Positions 1 through 6,657 are shown, counted from the stretch's first letter. The stretch: 8,302 nucleotides of DNA from Planctomycetota bacterium (GCA_022565195.1 JADFJZ010000040.1:1-8302); one strand, 5' to 3'. Made by a program: numbers and translations. Notes: a model not told the origin generated them from the sequence alone.

Positions 1-1278
1 GGGCAGGCCCACGCCGGAAATCGCCAGCACGCCGACGAAAAACGTCCAGCAAGTGACGGGCATCTTCTTGTACAGCCCGCCCATCTTGCGGATGTCCTGC
101 TCGTGGTGGCAGCCTTCGATGACTTGGCCTGAGCCGAGGAACATCATGGCTTTGAAGAACGCGTGCGTGATCAAGTGGAACAACGCCGCCACCCACGCGC
201 CGACGCCGAGTCCGAAGACCATGTAGCCGAGCTGCGACAGCGTGGAATACGCCAGAACCTTCTTGATGTCGGTCTGCACCATGGCGATCAGAGCAGCCAT
301 GGTCAGAGTGATGCAGCCAATGACCGCGATGATGCTCTGCGCGTCCGGCGTCAGTAGCGGGAAAATACGCGCCACCAAATAAACGCCGGCGGCCACCATC
401 GTCGCAGCGTGGATCAGCGCGCTCACCGGCGTCGGGCCGGCCATCGCATCCGGAAGCCAGACTTGCAGCGGCACTTGAGCGCTCTTGCCGATGCAGCCGC
501 AGAACAGGCACACGCCCATAAACGTCGCGACGGTGTAGCCGTGAATGTGCCAGCCGAAGACATTGATGGTCGCGTCAAAGATTCCCGTCTGACTGGCGTA
601 CTGGCTGGCGAAGACAGCAGCCGCGCCGTCGATCGAGACATCCTTGAGAAACACAACGATGCAAGCCAACCCAACCATGAAACCGAAATCGCCCACGCGG
701 TTGACGATGAAGGCCTTCATCGCCGCATCGGAGGCGAATTTCTTGTCAAAGTAGAAGCCGATCAGGAAATAACTACAAAGGCCGACCAATTCCCAGAAGA
801 TGAACAGGAAGACGAGATTCGCACTGATCACCAGCCCCAGCATGCTGAAGGCGAACAACGACAGGAACGCGAAGAACCGATGGTATTTGCTGGTGCCGTC
901 TACTTCGTCGCTACGGCCGGTCATGTAGCCGCGCGAGAAAATGAAGATACAACTGGAAACCAGCGTCACCATGAAGAATATGATGATGGACAGGGAATCG
1001 AGCTTAACGGCGGCGTAAATGTCAATATCGCCGAGCGCTGCCCAGTGATAGCTGATGGCCTGCTCGCCGGCGGCCAGACGCTCCGTCGCGTTCATGCCCA
1101 GCCACTTGACCAAGACAAAAGACGACAATCCCAAGCTGCTGAGTATGCCAAATATCGCCGGCACGGACGCGCCAGGCTTGCCCAGGCGCGGACCGCCAAA
1201 CGCCAGGATCAAGAACATCAGCAACGGGACGAACACGCCCGCCACCAAACAAAGACTCAATGTTGTTCCAACTTCCAT
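1..1278 (-). CDS. nuoL: NADH-quinone oxidoreductase subunit L (5' part; runs off the left edge)
   Basis: Antiporter-like membrane subunit at the distal end of the complex I membrane arm, coupling electron transfer to proton pumping. The visible 426 residues read without interruption from ATG at 1278 to the window edge. Family landmarks appear in order: the WELVG motif with the pumping Glu at about residue 163, AFIVNRVGDFGF (189-200), the broken-helix Lys in GKSAQVPL (about 265), ALIHAATMVAAGVYLVAR (287-304), YSTLSQLGYM (344-353) and the THAFFKA motif (371-377). Many hydrophobic segments are present. The missing C-terminal part would hold the last helices and the long lateral helix. The start is ATG 1278 with a weak GGA seven bases upstream; an adjacent in-frame GTG at 1281 is the only other candidate before an in-frame stop at 1318-1320. 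It follows nuoK after an unusually long 210-bp spacer. Related MrpA-type antiporters and NuoM share motifs, but operon position and the N-terminal sequence favour NuoL. Confidence 0.96.
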   Translation of the reverse strand, partial: MEVGTTLSLCLVAGVFVPLLMFLILAFGGPRLGKPGASVPAIFGILSSLGLSSFVLVKWLGMNATERLAAGEQAISYHWAALGDIDIYAAVKLDSLSIIIFFMVTLVSSCIFIFSRGYMTGRSDEVDGTSKYHRFFAFLSLFAFSMLGLVISANLVFLFIFWELVGLCSYFLIGFYFDKKFASDAAMKAFIVNRVGDFGFMVGLACIVVFLKDVSIDGAAAVFASQYASQTGIFDATINVFGWHIHGYTVATFMGVCLFCGCIGKSAQVPLQVWLPDAMAGPTPVSALIHAATMVAAGVYLVARIFPLLTPDAQSIIAVIGCITLTMAALIAMVQTDIKKVLAYSTLSQLGYMVFGLGVGAWVAALFHLITHAFFKAMMFLGSGQVIEGCHHEQDIRKMGGLYKKMPVTCWTFFVGVLAISGVGLP

Positions 1279-1488
1279 CACTTTATCCGTAGCGGCCGGC
1301 GTCCCCGCCGGTCGAACTCATCTACTGCTCCAGCCCGCACGTTGAAATCTGCCGCACCTGCCAAACAACAAAGTCACATCGAAAGAGCCCGCCGTTGGCT
1401 TGCCGTTTAGCAGCCGTTCCGAAGTCAATGGGATGCACACCACCCACCAAACGAGCAACATTGAAATCACCGACCAACAAGAACATCA
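1279..1488 (-). other. nuoK-nuoL spacer with a 54-codon ORF of doubtful status
   Basis: At 210 bp this is by far the longest gap inside the operon. On the minus strand an ATG at 1486, two bases after the nuoK stop codon, opens a reading frame to a TAG at 1322-1324. It encodes 54 residues beginning MFLLVGDFNV and ending CGLEQ. No domain, clear membrane segment or ribosome binding site is evident. I recognise no family. The tight spacing to nuoK would suit translational coupling, but a 54-codon open frame is easily due to chance. Confidence 0.3.
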
Positions 1489-1809
1489 CTATCCGCTCAA
1501 CTGCGTGCCTTTGTCCACGTCGACGCTGCCGAAGTTCTTATAAAAGTTCATCACAATGGCGATGGCAATCGCCGCCTCCGCCGCCGCCAGCACAATCACA
1601 AACAATGCAAAGACCTGGCCATCAAACCCGCCCGTCTGATACCGAGAAAACGCAACCAAATTGATATTGCTCGCATTGAGAACCAATTCCACACCGATCA
1701 AAACGCCGATCATATTGCGCTTGCTGGCCATCACCCAGATACCAATACAAAACACCATCGCCCCAAGAACGAGATAATGTGTCAACCCAATTATCGCGAG
1801 AAACAACAT
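1489..1809 (-). CDS. nuoK: NADH-quinone oxidoreductase subunit K
   Basis: Small membrane subunit of complex I (106 residues, close to the usual 100), homologous to MrpC. It lies next to NuoJ and NuoA in the membrane arm and contributes to proton translocation. Three hydrophobic helices are evident, at about 3-27, 32-54 and 66-90. The two buried glutamates essential in the family are present: E41 in GVLIGVELVLNA and E78 in VLAAAEAAIAIA, matching E36 and E72 of the E. coli protein. The start is ATG at 1809. No standard Shine-Dalgarno sequence precedes it; instead the upstream 40 bases are almost pure purine on the transcribed strand, from a heptamer repeat. It is 44 bp downstream of nuoJ. Confidence 0.97.
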   Translation of the reverse strand: MLFLAIIGLTHYLVLGAMVFCIGIWVMASKRNMIGVLIGVELVLNASNINLVAFSRYQTGGFDGQVFALFVIVLAAAEAAIAIAIVMNFYKNFGSVDVDKGTQLSG

Positions 1810-1829
1810 GCGGTTTTTGTCTTTCTGCT

Positions 1830-1850
1830 TTTTCTCTTTTCTCTTTTCTC
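1830..1850 (-). repeat. Heptamer tandem repeat, (GAGAAAA)x3
   Basis: Three perfect copies of a 7-bp unit (TTTTCTC on the plus strand, GAGAAAA in the transcript) fill the middle of the 44-bp nuoJ-nuoK spacer, flanked by degenerate heptads such as TTTCTAA at 1851-1857. The array is purine-only in the mRNA and may stand in for the ribosome binding site of nuoK. It shares its 7-bp period, but not its sequence, with the arrays at 2527-2582 and 4150-4184. Confidence 0.85.
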
Positions 1851-1853
1851 TTT

Positions 1854-2477
1854 CTAACTTCTCTCTTGCTTTGCCAAATAGGCCGCGCCGATCATAACCA
1901 CCAGCAGCAGCACGCTGGCCACCTCGAAAGGCACCAGGTAGTTAGTCAAAAGAGCCTTGCCAAGCCAGGCTACCGTACTGCTCTCGACGCTCGGCTGGCC
2001 CTGCCAATCCGCCCGCAGGATCACGAACGACAGAGCGGCGCACAGTCCCGCGCAAATCACGCCGCCGGCAACTACTTCGCTGCGCTTTACTTCAAACTTC
2101 AGCCACGGCGAACTCGAAGTCAGCATGATGCCAAAGACGACAAGGACCAGAATGCCGCCGACGTAAACGATGAGCTGCGCCGTTCCGAGAAAGTAGGCCT
2201 GCAACAGAAAGAACAGCATCGCCACCGCGCCGAAGGTCGCAAACAGGCACATCGCCATCCGCACCACACTGCCCGACAGCACCACGCCCAGCGCCGACAA
2301 CACCGTGGCCCCGGCGAAGACATAGAACAGCACATCCTCCTGCCAATTCTGCTCCGCCGTAATCCTCACATCACCCGCCGCCGACTCCGAAACCGGCACC
2401 GTCTGCGCCATCGCAGCCACCGGCAACCAAGCCAAAAGAATCAGCACAACCAGACGTAAAACCACCAAACGACTCAT
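1854..2477 (-). CDS. nuoJ: NADH-quinone oxidoreductase subunit J
   Basis: Membrane subunit of complex I that packs against NuoK, NuoA and NuoH. The core begins near residue 48 (EDVLFYVFAG) and has the five-helix pattern of the family. Its third helix, QLIVYVGGILVLVVFGIML (101-119), matches the conserved YxGxIxVLFVFV helix; Y105 is the conserved tyrosine. Before the core lies an extra N terminus: positively charged start, hydrophobic stretch at 5-20, then a signal-peptidase-like AAMAQ site at 21-25 and about 22 polar residues. The start is taken as ATG 2477 because GGGA at 2484-2487 sits six bases upstream; the preceding in-frame TTG at 2480 is less likely. Total length is 207 residues, longer than the usual 165-185. 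The core is sure; whether the leader is cleaved is inference. Confidence 0.95.
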   Translation of the reverse strand: MSRLVVLRLVVLILLAWLPVAAMAQTVPVSESAAGDVRITAEQNWQEDVLFYVFAGATVLSALGVVLSGSVVRMAMCLFATFGAVAMLFFLLQAYFLGTAQLIVYVGGILVLVVFGIMLTSSSPWLKFEVKRSEVVAGGVICAGLCAALSFVILRADWQGQPSVESSTVAWLGKALLTNYLVPFEVASVLLLVVMIGAAYLAKQERS

Positions 2478-2526
2478 CAATTATCCCGACCAAGTGAATA
2501 AACGCACCAACGACTCAACGCCCATT

Positions 2527-2582
2527 CATATTTGATATTTCACATTTCATATTTCATAATTCGTAATTCATAATTCGTAATT
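2527..2582 (-). repeat. Heptamer tandem array, eight AT-rich units
   Basis: Eight consecutive 7-bp units fill the nuoJ-nuoH spacer. On the plus strand they are variants of CATATTT (2527-2554: CATATTT, GATATTT, CACATTT, CATATTT), then CATAATT alternating with CGTAATT (2555-2582). The last 28 bp are therefore also a perfect 14-bp duplication. The array ends two bases before the nuoH stop codon. It is far richer in A+T than the flanking genes. Confidence 0.9.
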
Positions 2583-2584
2583 CC

Positions 2585-4135
2585 TCAAGATCCCGGCAGC
2601 GGATCAATGGCCAGGTAGCCGACGAGCTGCCTTCTTCCCAGGAAGCCACGAATGGCCACCGCAACGAACGACAGCACGATCAGCGCGCCCACACCACCGA
2701 GAATATAGCTCACGGTGCCGGCCAACATGCTGCCTTCCGGAACCAGCAGGATCCAGGCAGTATTGCCCAATAGTAGAATCATCACCATGGGCAGCAACAC
2801 TTGTACGCAGGCGTACAGGACTTGATCGATCCGAATCCGCGGCAATGTCCAGCGAAGCCAAAGCTGAATGTAAATCAAGAGCGCGCATTTCAGAATGAAC
2901 CACAGCGGCCCGCTGCCCAGGATTCCCATGATTAACGTCTTGCCAAGGCCCTCTTGAACTTTCCAGAAACCGGTCAAGTGGGCGGACAGCCAAGCTTCTG
3001 ACAGCGGCGAATACCACGCGCCGAAGAACAGGATCGTCGCCAGGCCGGCAACGACGAACATGGCGCAGTATTCCGCAAAGAAGAACATCGACCAGCGGAA
3101 ACCGGAATACTCCGTATGGAACCCCGCCACCAACTCGCTCTCGGACTCTGCCAGATCGAACGGCGCCCGCTTGCAACTCGCCAGCGATGCAATGTAGTAC
3201 GCCAGCGCCGCGGCAAACATGAACGGATTCGCGAAGCAGAACCACGTAAACCAGCCGCCGGCCTGCTGCTGGCCCACCACGCTGAGGTTCAGCGTGCCGG
3301 CAATCATGACCGGCAGCAGCAAGGCCATGCCCATTGGGATCTCGTAGGACACCATCTGGCAGGCTTCGCGCATGGCGCCCAACATGCTCCATTTATTATT
3401 GGAGGACCAGCCGGCCAGAATGACCCCGACGACCTCGATGCCCAGCATCGCCAGTATGAAAAGCAGGCCCACGTCGGTGTTGCGGAAGATCCAATAACTG
3501 CCGAACGGCAGCGCGGCAAAGGCCACAATCGTCGGTACGAACGTCAAATAAGGCGCCAATCGAAACAGCGGCCGATCGCCTTCTTTGGGAATGAAATCCT
3601 CTTTCGCGACCAGTTTGACGGCGTCCGCGAGCGTCTGCGTCCAGCCGTGCCAGCCACCGACGCGCATCGGCCCAATCCGGCTCTGGATATGGGCGCTGAC
3701 TTTTCGCTCCCACCAAATCGCGAACAGCGGAATAAGCGAGATCAAAATGAACACGCCGGTCAGGGCGAGCAGATCGCGCACCAGCTCGTGGCCGACCGGA
3801 TAGAGCGCATACGCCAGCCATTCCCACGAGGGACCGATGTGGGCCGCGACGCCGGCTTGCGTTTCCGCCAGAGACAGCGTGCCGCCGAAAAAGGACAATT
3901 CGACGGCATTGTTGATCGCCGCGTCGTGCAGGAACTTCGTTTCCATGAAGTCGAAGAGTTCGGCGTGCATCCAAATGACCAGACACAACGCCACACCGCC
4001 GCCAAAGAACATGACCGCCGGGAAGCGCTTGAACGCGCCGTATACCATCAGTATCGGCGCCCAGGCCAACAGCTTCAGCCCGCGCAACTCGAAGCGCTCC
4101 GGACGTTCACGCCATGGCACCCAAACTTGACTCAC
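2585..4135 (-). CDS. nuoH: NADH-quinone oxidoreductase subunit H (extended form)
   Basis: Membrane subunit that forms most of the quinone tunnel, bridging the connection subunits (NuoB, NuoD, NuoI) and the pumping arm. Core signatures are clear: WWERKVSAHIQSRIGPMRVG (141-160), KLVAKEDFIPKEGDRPLF (174-191), and the acidic loop APFDLAESESELVAGFHTEYSG (324-345), whose glutamates belong to the proton/quinone funnel. At 516 residues it is much longer than the E. coli protein (about 325). The conserved ER pair sits at 143-144 rather than about 36, so roughly 107 residues are added in front, including a membrane helix at about 38-56. At the C terminus about 50 residues follow the usual last helix, including another hydrophobic segment (476-497). 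The start is GTG at 4135, nine bases after a strong GAGGAG; it lies in the loop of a small hairpin. No frameshift is seen. Confidence 0.97.
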   Translation of the reverse strand: MSQVWVPWRERPERFELRGLKLLAWAPILMVYGAFKRFPAVMFFGGGVALCLVIWMHAELFDFMETKFLHDAAINNAVELSFFGGTLSLAETQAGVAAHIGPSWEWLAYALYPVGHELVRDLLALTGVFILISLIPLFAIWWERKVSAHIQSRIGPMRVGGWHGWTQTLADAVKLVAKEDFIPKEGDRPLFRLAPYLTFVPTIVAFAALPFGSYWIFRNTDVGLLFILAMLGIEVVGVILAGWSSNNKWSMLGAMREACQMVSYEIPMGMALLLPVMIAGTLNLSVVGQQQAGGWFTWFCFANPFMFAAALAYYIASLASCKRAPFDLAESESELVAGFHTEYSGFRWSMFFFAEYCAMFVVAGLATILFFGAWYSPLSEAWLSAHLTGFWKVQEGLGKTLIMGILGSGPLWFILKCALLIYIQLWLRWTLPRIRIDQVLYACVQVLLPMVMILLLGNTAWILLVPEGSMLAGTVSYILGGVGALIVLSFVAVAIRGFLGRRQLVGYLAIDPLPGS

Positions 4136-4143
4136 TAAGTCAA
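4127..4143 (-). promoter_or_regulatory. Hairpin with the nuoH start codon in its loop
   Basis: Perfect 6-bp inverted repeat, TTGACT at 4127-4132 and AGTCAA at 4138-4143, with a 5-base loop. In the transcript the loop is TAGTG and contains the GTG start of nuoH (4133-4135); the strong Shine-Dalgarno lies just outside the stem. It could modulate initiation, but the stem is short and A/T-rich, so the effect may be small. Confidence 0.4.
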
Positions 4144-4144
4144 A

Positions 4145-4150
4145 CTCCTC
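4145..4150 (-). promoter_or_regulatory. Ribosome binding site of nuoH
   Basis: GAGGAG on the minus strand, nine bases before the GTG start at 4135. It is the best Shine-Dalgarno sequence in the window and supports GTG as the start. It abuts the end of the heptamer array. Confidence 0.8.
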
Positions 4151-4184
4151 TCAGCACTCAGCACTCAGTCCTCAGTCCTCAATG
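4150..4184 (-). repeat. Heptamer tandem array, five units, between nuoD and nuoH
   Basis: Plus-strand units are CTCAGCA twice, CTCAGTC twice, then a degenerate CTCAATG. In the mRNA every unit contains TGAG. Because 7 is one more than a multiple of three, successive TGA triplets fall in all three reading frames. The array lies between the nuoD stop (4190-4192) and the nuoH Shine-Dalgarno. Confidence 0.9.
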
Positions 4185-4189
4185 CCGTC

Positions 4190-5443
4190 TCACCGATCCA
4201 CTTCACCCATCACGACATCGATGCTGCCGATGATGGCCGGCACGTCGGCCAGCAGGCAATTCTTACACACGTGGTTCAAGATCGACAGATTGCAGAAGCT
4301 GGGCCCGCGCGTCCGAACCCGTGCCGGGATGGCAGACCCATCGCCGACGATCAGAAAACCGAGCTGGCCGCGCGGGTTCTCCGCCTCGAAATATACTTCG
4401 TCCGCCGGCAACTTGAGCGTCTTGGGAACCTTGCCGATGTGCTCGCCGTCGGGCAATTGATCCAACGCCTGCCGAACGATCTGGGCCGACCAATACATTT
4501 CCACGATCCGGACGCCGTACCGGCTCCAGCAGTCGCCGACCACGACTTCCTTCGGCACGACCGTCGGCGGAAAACCCGTGGGAACGGGCATTTCGCTGCC
4601 CGCCGGCAGGCCGATGGGCACCACGAACGCAAAGCGATCGTAGTTCTCGTACGGCCTGCACTTGCGCAGGTCCCACTTCACGCCGCTGCCGCGCAGGCAA
4701 GGCCCCGTCAGGCCCCATGCCAGCGCATCTTCCGCCGAGATCACGCCGATGCCCGCCGTCCGCTTCACAAAGATGTAGTTATAGCTCAGCAGGTCGTTGT
4801 ATTCGGCGATCTTCGGCTCGAAGTAATCCAGGAACTCGCGGCACCGTTCGACGAAACCTTCGGGCAGATCCTGTGTCACGCCGCCGGGCGTGATATAGCT
4901 GTAGGTCAATCGGGCTCCGCACACGGCTTCGAGCAAGTCCAGAATCATCTCCCGTTCGCGGAACGCGTACAAAAACGGCGTGAAGGCGCCGATGTCCATC
5001 CCGTACGTGCCGAACGAGACCAAGTGCGAGGCAATGCGGTTCAGTTCCGAGACAATGACGCGGATGTAGATCGCCCGCTCAGGCACTTCCAGGCCGGCCA
5101 GCTTTTCGACGGCCACTGCGAAGGTCTGGTTGTTGTTCATCCCCGCCAGATAGTCCATGCGATCGGTCTTGGGAACGAACTGATAGGTTTGCAGATTCTC
5201 GCCGATCTTCTCGGCACAGCGGTGCAGATAGCCGATGTGCGGCACGGTTTCGAGCACCAGTTCGCCGTCAACCCGCAGAACGACGCGAAGCACACCGTGC
5301 GTGGCCGGGTGCTGAGGCCCCATGTTGATCAGCATTTCCTCCGTCGGGAGGTCGCCCTGCTCATCCTGATCCGTGTCGATCAGGACATCGGGCTGCATCT
5401 CGAAGACGCGTTCTTTTTTTGGGGAAAGGGAGATAGCGCTCAT
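4190..5443 (-). CDS. nuoD: NADH-quinone oxidoreductase subunit D (49 kDa subunit)
   Basis: Peripheral-arm subunit that builds the quinone-reduction pocket together with NuoB; related to the large subunit of NiFe hydrogenases. The 417-residue protein has the N-terminal signature NMGPQHPATHGVLR (40-53), PHIGYLHRCAEK (68-79) and DRMDYLAGM (94-102). H49 and Y98 match the quinone-binding His38 and Tyr87 of the Thermus enzyme, both offset by 11. It ends with the conserved IGSIDVVMGEVDR. The hydrogenase-type metal-binding cysteines are absent, as expected for complex I. A CxxC pair (C393, C396) plus C384 near the C terminus is unusual. The start is ATG at 5443 with a purine-rich GAGAAG about nine bases upstream; M16 is a weaker alternative. 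It follows nuoC after a 103-bp spacer occupied by a palindromic repeat. Separate C and D genes, not a CD fusion. Confidence 0.97.
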   Translation of the reverse strand: MSAISLSPKKERVFEMQPDVLIDTDQDEQGDLPTEEMLINMGPQHPATHGVLRVVLRVDGELVLETVPHIGYLHRCAEKIGENLQTYQFVPKTDRMDYLAGMNNNQTFAVAVEKLAGLEVPERAIYIRVIVSELNRIASHLVSFGTYGMDIGAFTPFLYAFREREMILDLLEAVCGARLTYSYITPGGVTQDLPEGFVERCREFLDYFEPKIAEYNDLLSYNYIFVKRTAGIGVISAEDALAWGLTGPCLRGSGVKWDLRKCRPYENYDRFAFVVPIGLPAGSEMPVPTGFPPTVVPKEVVVGDCWSRYGVRIVEMYWSAQIVRQALDQLPDGEHIGKVPKTLKLPADEVYFEAENPRGQLGFLIVGDGSAIPARVRTRGPSFCNLSILNHVCKNCLLADVPAIIGSIDVVMGEVDR

Positions 5444-5458
5444 GTCCTATTTCTTCTC

Positions 5459-5546
5459 GAGCCGCGAGCTTCAGCTCGCGCGGATCCGCTGAGGGTGCGA
5501 ACGCCCCTGACTCGGGGCGTCCGCGCAGGCTAAAGCCGGCGGCTCC
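5459..5546. repeat. Composite palindromic repeat (BIME/REP-like) in the nuoC-nuoD spacer
   Basis: An 88-bp element starts with GAGCCG and ends with the complementary CGGCTCC, directly against the nuoC stop codon. It comprises a left hairpin (CGCGAGCT at 5463-5470 against AGCTCGCG at 5473-5480), a central hairpin (ACGCCCC at 5501-5507 against GGGGCGT at 5514-5520) and a right hairpin (AGGCT at 5527-5531 against AGCCG at 5534-5538, imperfect). The outer parts are inverted copies of each other. A related single copy lies at 6679-6710. There is no T-run, so it is not a standard terminator. The layout resembles paired REP elements of other bacteria. Confidence 0.75.
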
Positions 5547-6116
5547 TCAATGTTTCGGCGACGTCAACTCGTACTCCGTTGTGCCGGGGATGCCGTGGTA
5601 CTCCATTGGGTAACGATAATCCTTCCGCAGCGGGTATCCGATCCAGTCATCCGGGCAGAGTATTCGTCGCGGGTGCAGGCCGTCGTGATCTTCGAGTGAG
5701 TCCGGGTGGCCGTCGAAGACGATGCCGAACATATCGTAAGCCTCCCGCTCATGCCAGTCGGCCGCCGGCCAGACGCCCGACACCGTGGGAATGTGCGGAT
5801 TGTCGCGATCGACTTCCACGCGCACCGCGAACTCGTTCAGCAACTCGTAGTAGCCCTCTTTTGAATCCGCCGACGGGGCTGCCAAAGCGTGCAGGTCGTA
5901 GACCGCCGCCAGCTTGTTGTCCTCCAGGAGATCCAGCCCCGTGATGCAGCGCAGCAGATTGAACCGCAGGTCGGGGTCGTCGCGCAGGAACTCCGCCACG
6001 GCGACCAGGCGATCTGCCGCAACCGTCACGTGCGGATGAGACGCATCGGCCGCGACAGCCACGATGGCGTCGTCGAACTTCTTCTTCAGGATTTCGCAGA
6101 TCTTCTCGGGAGTCAT
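5547..6116 (-). CDS. nuoC: NADH-quinone oxidoreductase subunit C (30 kDa subunit)
   Basis: Peripheral-arm scaffold subunit of complex I that binds NuoD. It has no cofactor. The 189-residue protein carries the family signature [18 protein letters not shown] (121-138) followed by [18 protein letters not shown] (150-167). Between GHP and RRIL the family normally has only two residues or so (GHPxLRRI). Here there are eleven, rich in Asp and His (residues 139-149), an apparent surface insertion. The start is ATG at 6116, 19 bp after nuoB, with AGGA close to the start codon. The gene ends at the palindromic repeat. Confidence 0.97.
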   Translation of the reverse strand: MTPEKICEILKKKFDDAIVAVAADASHPHVTVAADRLVAVAEFLRDDPDLRFNLLRCITGLDLLEDNKLAAVYDLHALAAPSADSKEGYYELLNEFAVRVEVDRDNPHIPTVSGVWPAADWHEREAYDMFGIVFDGHPDSLEDHDGLHPRRILCPDDWIGYPLRKDYRYPMEYHGIPGTTEYELTSPKH

Positions 6117-6135
6117 CGTCCTGTGACCAACTCGA

Positions 6136-6657
6136 TCACTTGCTCGCCGCCAGTTCCTTGGCCTTTCGCACGTCGGTCTTGGCGTAGCTGCTGTGACGAA
6201 TCTTGTCCTGCAATCGCATCAGCCCTTCCAGCAGCGATTCGGGCCGAGGCGGGCAACCCGGCACATAAATATCCACCGGCACGATCAAATCCACGCCCTT
6301 GACGACATGGTAGCCGTGCTTGAAGTAGGGCCCGCCGCCGACAGTACAGGCGCCCATCGCCATGACGTATTTGGGCTCCGGCATTTGGTTGTAAAGCCGT
6401 TTGACGCGGCTGGCCATCTTGTAGGTCACCGTGCCGGCCACGATCATCAAATCGCTCTGCCGCGGCGTGGCCCGGAAGGCGCCGGCGCCGAAGCGGTCCA
6501 GATCGAAGCGCGAAGCGCCGACGGCCATCATCTCGATCGCGCAGCAGGCGATCCCGAAGGTCATCGGCCAAATGCTGCTCTGCCGGCCCCAGTTGATGAA
6601 CCAGTCCAGCGACGTGATCATCACGCCTTCTTCATACCTGTTTTCGATCCAACTCAT
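6136..6657 (-). CDS. nuoB: NADH-quinone oxidoreductase subunit B (cluster N2 subunit)
   Basis: Carries the terminal 4Fe-4S cluster N2 that passes electrons to quinone. All four ligands are present, numbered from ATG 6657: C38 and C39 in [12 protein letters not shown]104 in GACTVGGGP and C135 in VPGCPPRPE. The conserved GTVTYKMA and VDIYVPGC motifs are also present. The loop after the third ligand reads [11 protein letters not shown] rather than the commoner ASSGGMF; it is a lineage variant and the ligand is intact. Length is 173 residues, normal for the family. ATG 6657 ([11 protein letters not shown]) is preferred over an in-frame TTG at 6678, which would add seven residues without family support. 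A weak GGTGA lies four bases upstream. Confidence 0.96.
   Translation of the reverse strand: MSWIENRYEEGVMITSLDWFINWGRQSSIWPMTFGIACCAIEMMAVGASRFDLDRFGAGAFRATPRQSDLMIVAGTVTYKMASRVKRLYNQMPEPKYVMAMGACTVGGGPYFKHGYHVVKGVDLIVPVDIYVPGCPPRPESLLEGLMRLQDKIRHSSYAKTDVRKAKELAASK

Noticed and set aside
409..1410. Long plus-strand open frame (333 codons) opposite nuoL
   Set aside because: It mirrors nuoL codons on the other strand, gives a low-complexity Arg/Gln/His-rich product with no family features, and nuoL is certain.
2527..2582. AT-rich heptad array considered as an internal promoter for nuoJKL
   Set aside because: I found no -35/-10 pair with suitable spacing; A+T richness alone is not evidence.
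3116..4138. Plus-strand open frame of 340 codons opposite nuoH
   Set aside because: Antisense shadow; composition dominated by Arg, Gln and His, no ribosome site, and incompatible with the intact nuoH.
5501..5520. Central GC hairpin considered as an intrinsic terminator between nuoC and nuoD
   Set aside because: No T-run follows on either strand, and termination here would separate essential subunits; it is better explained as part of the palindromic repeat.
4271..5533. Plus-strand open frame of 420 codons opposite nuoD
   Set aside because: Antisense shadow of a GC-rich conserved gene; the translation has no recognisable motif and overlaps nuoD almost fully.
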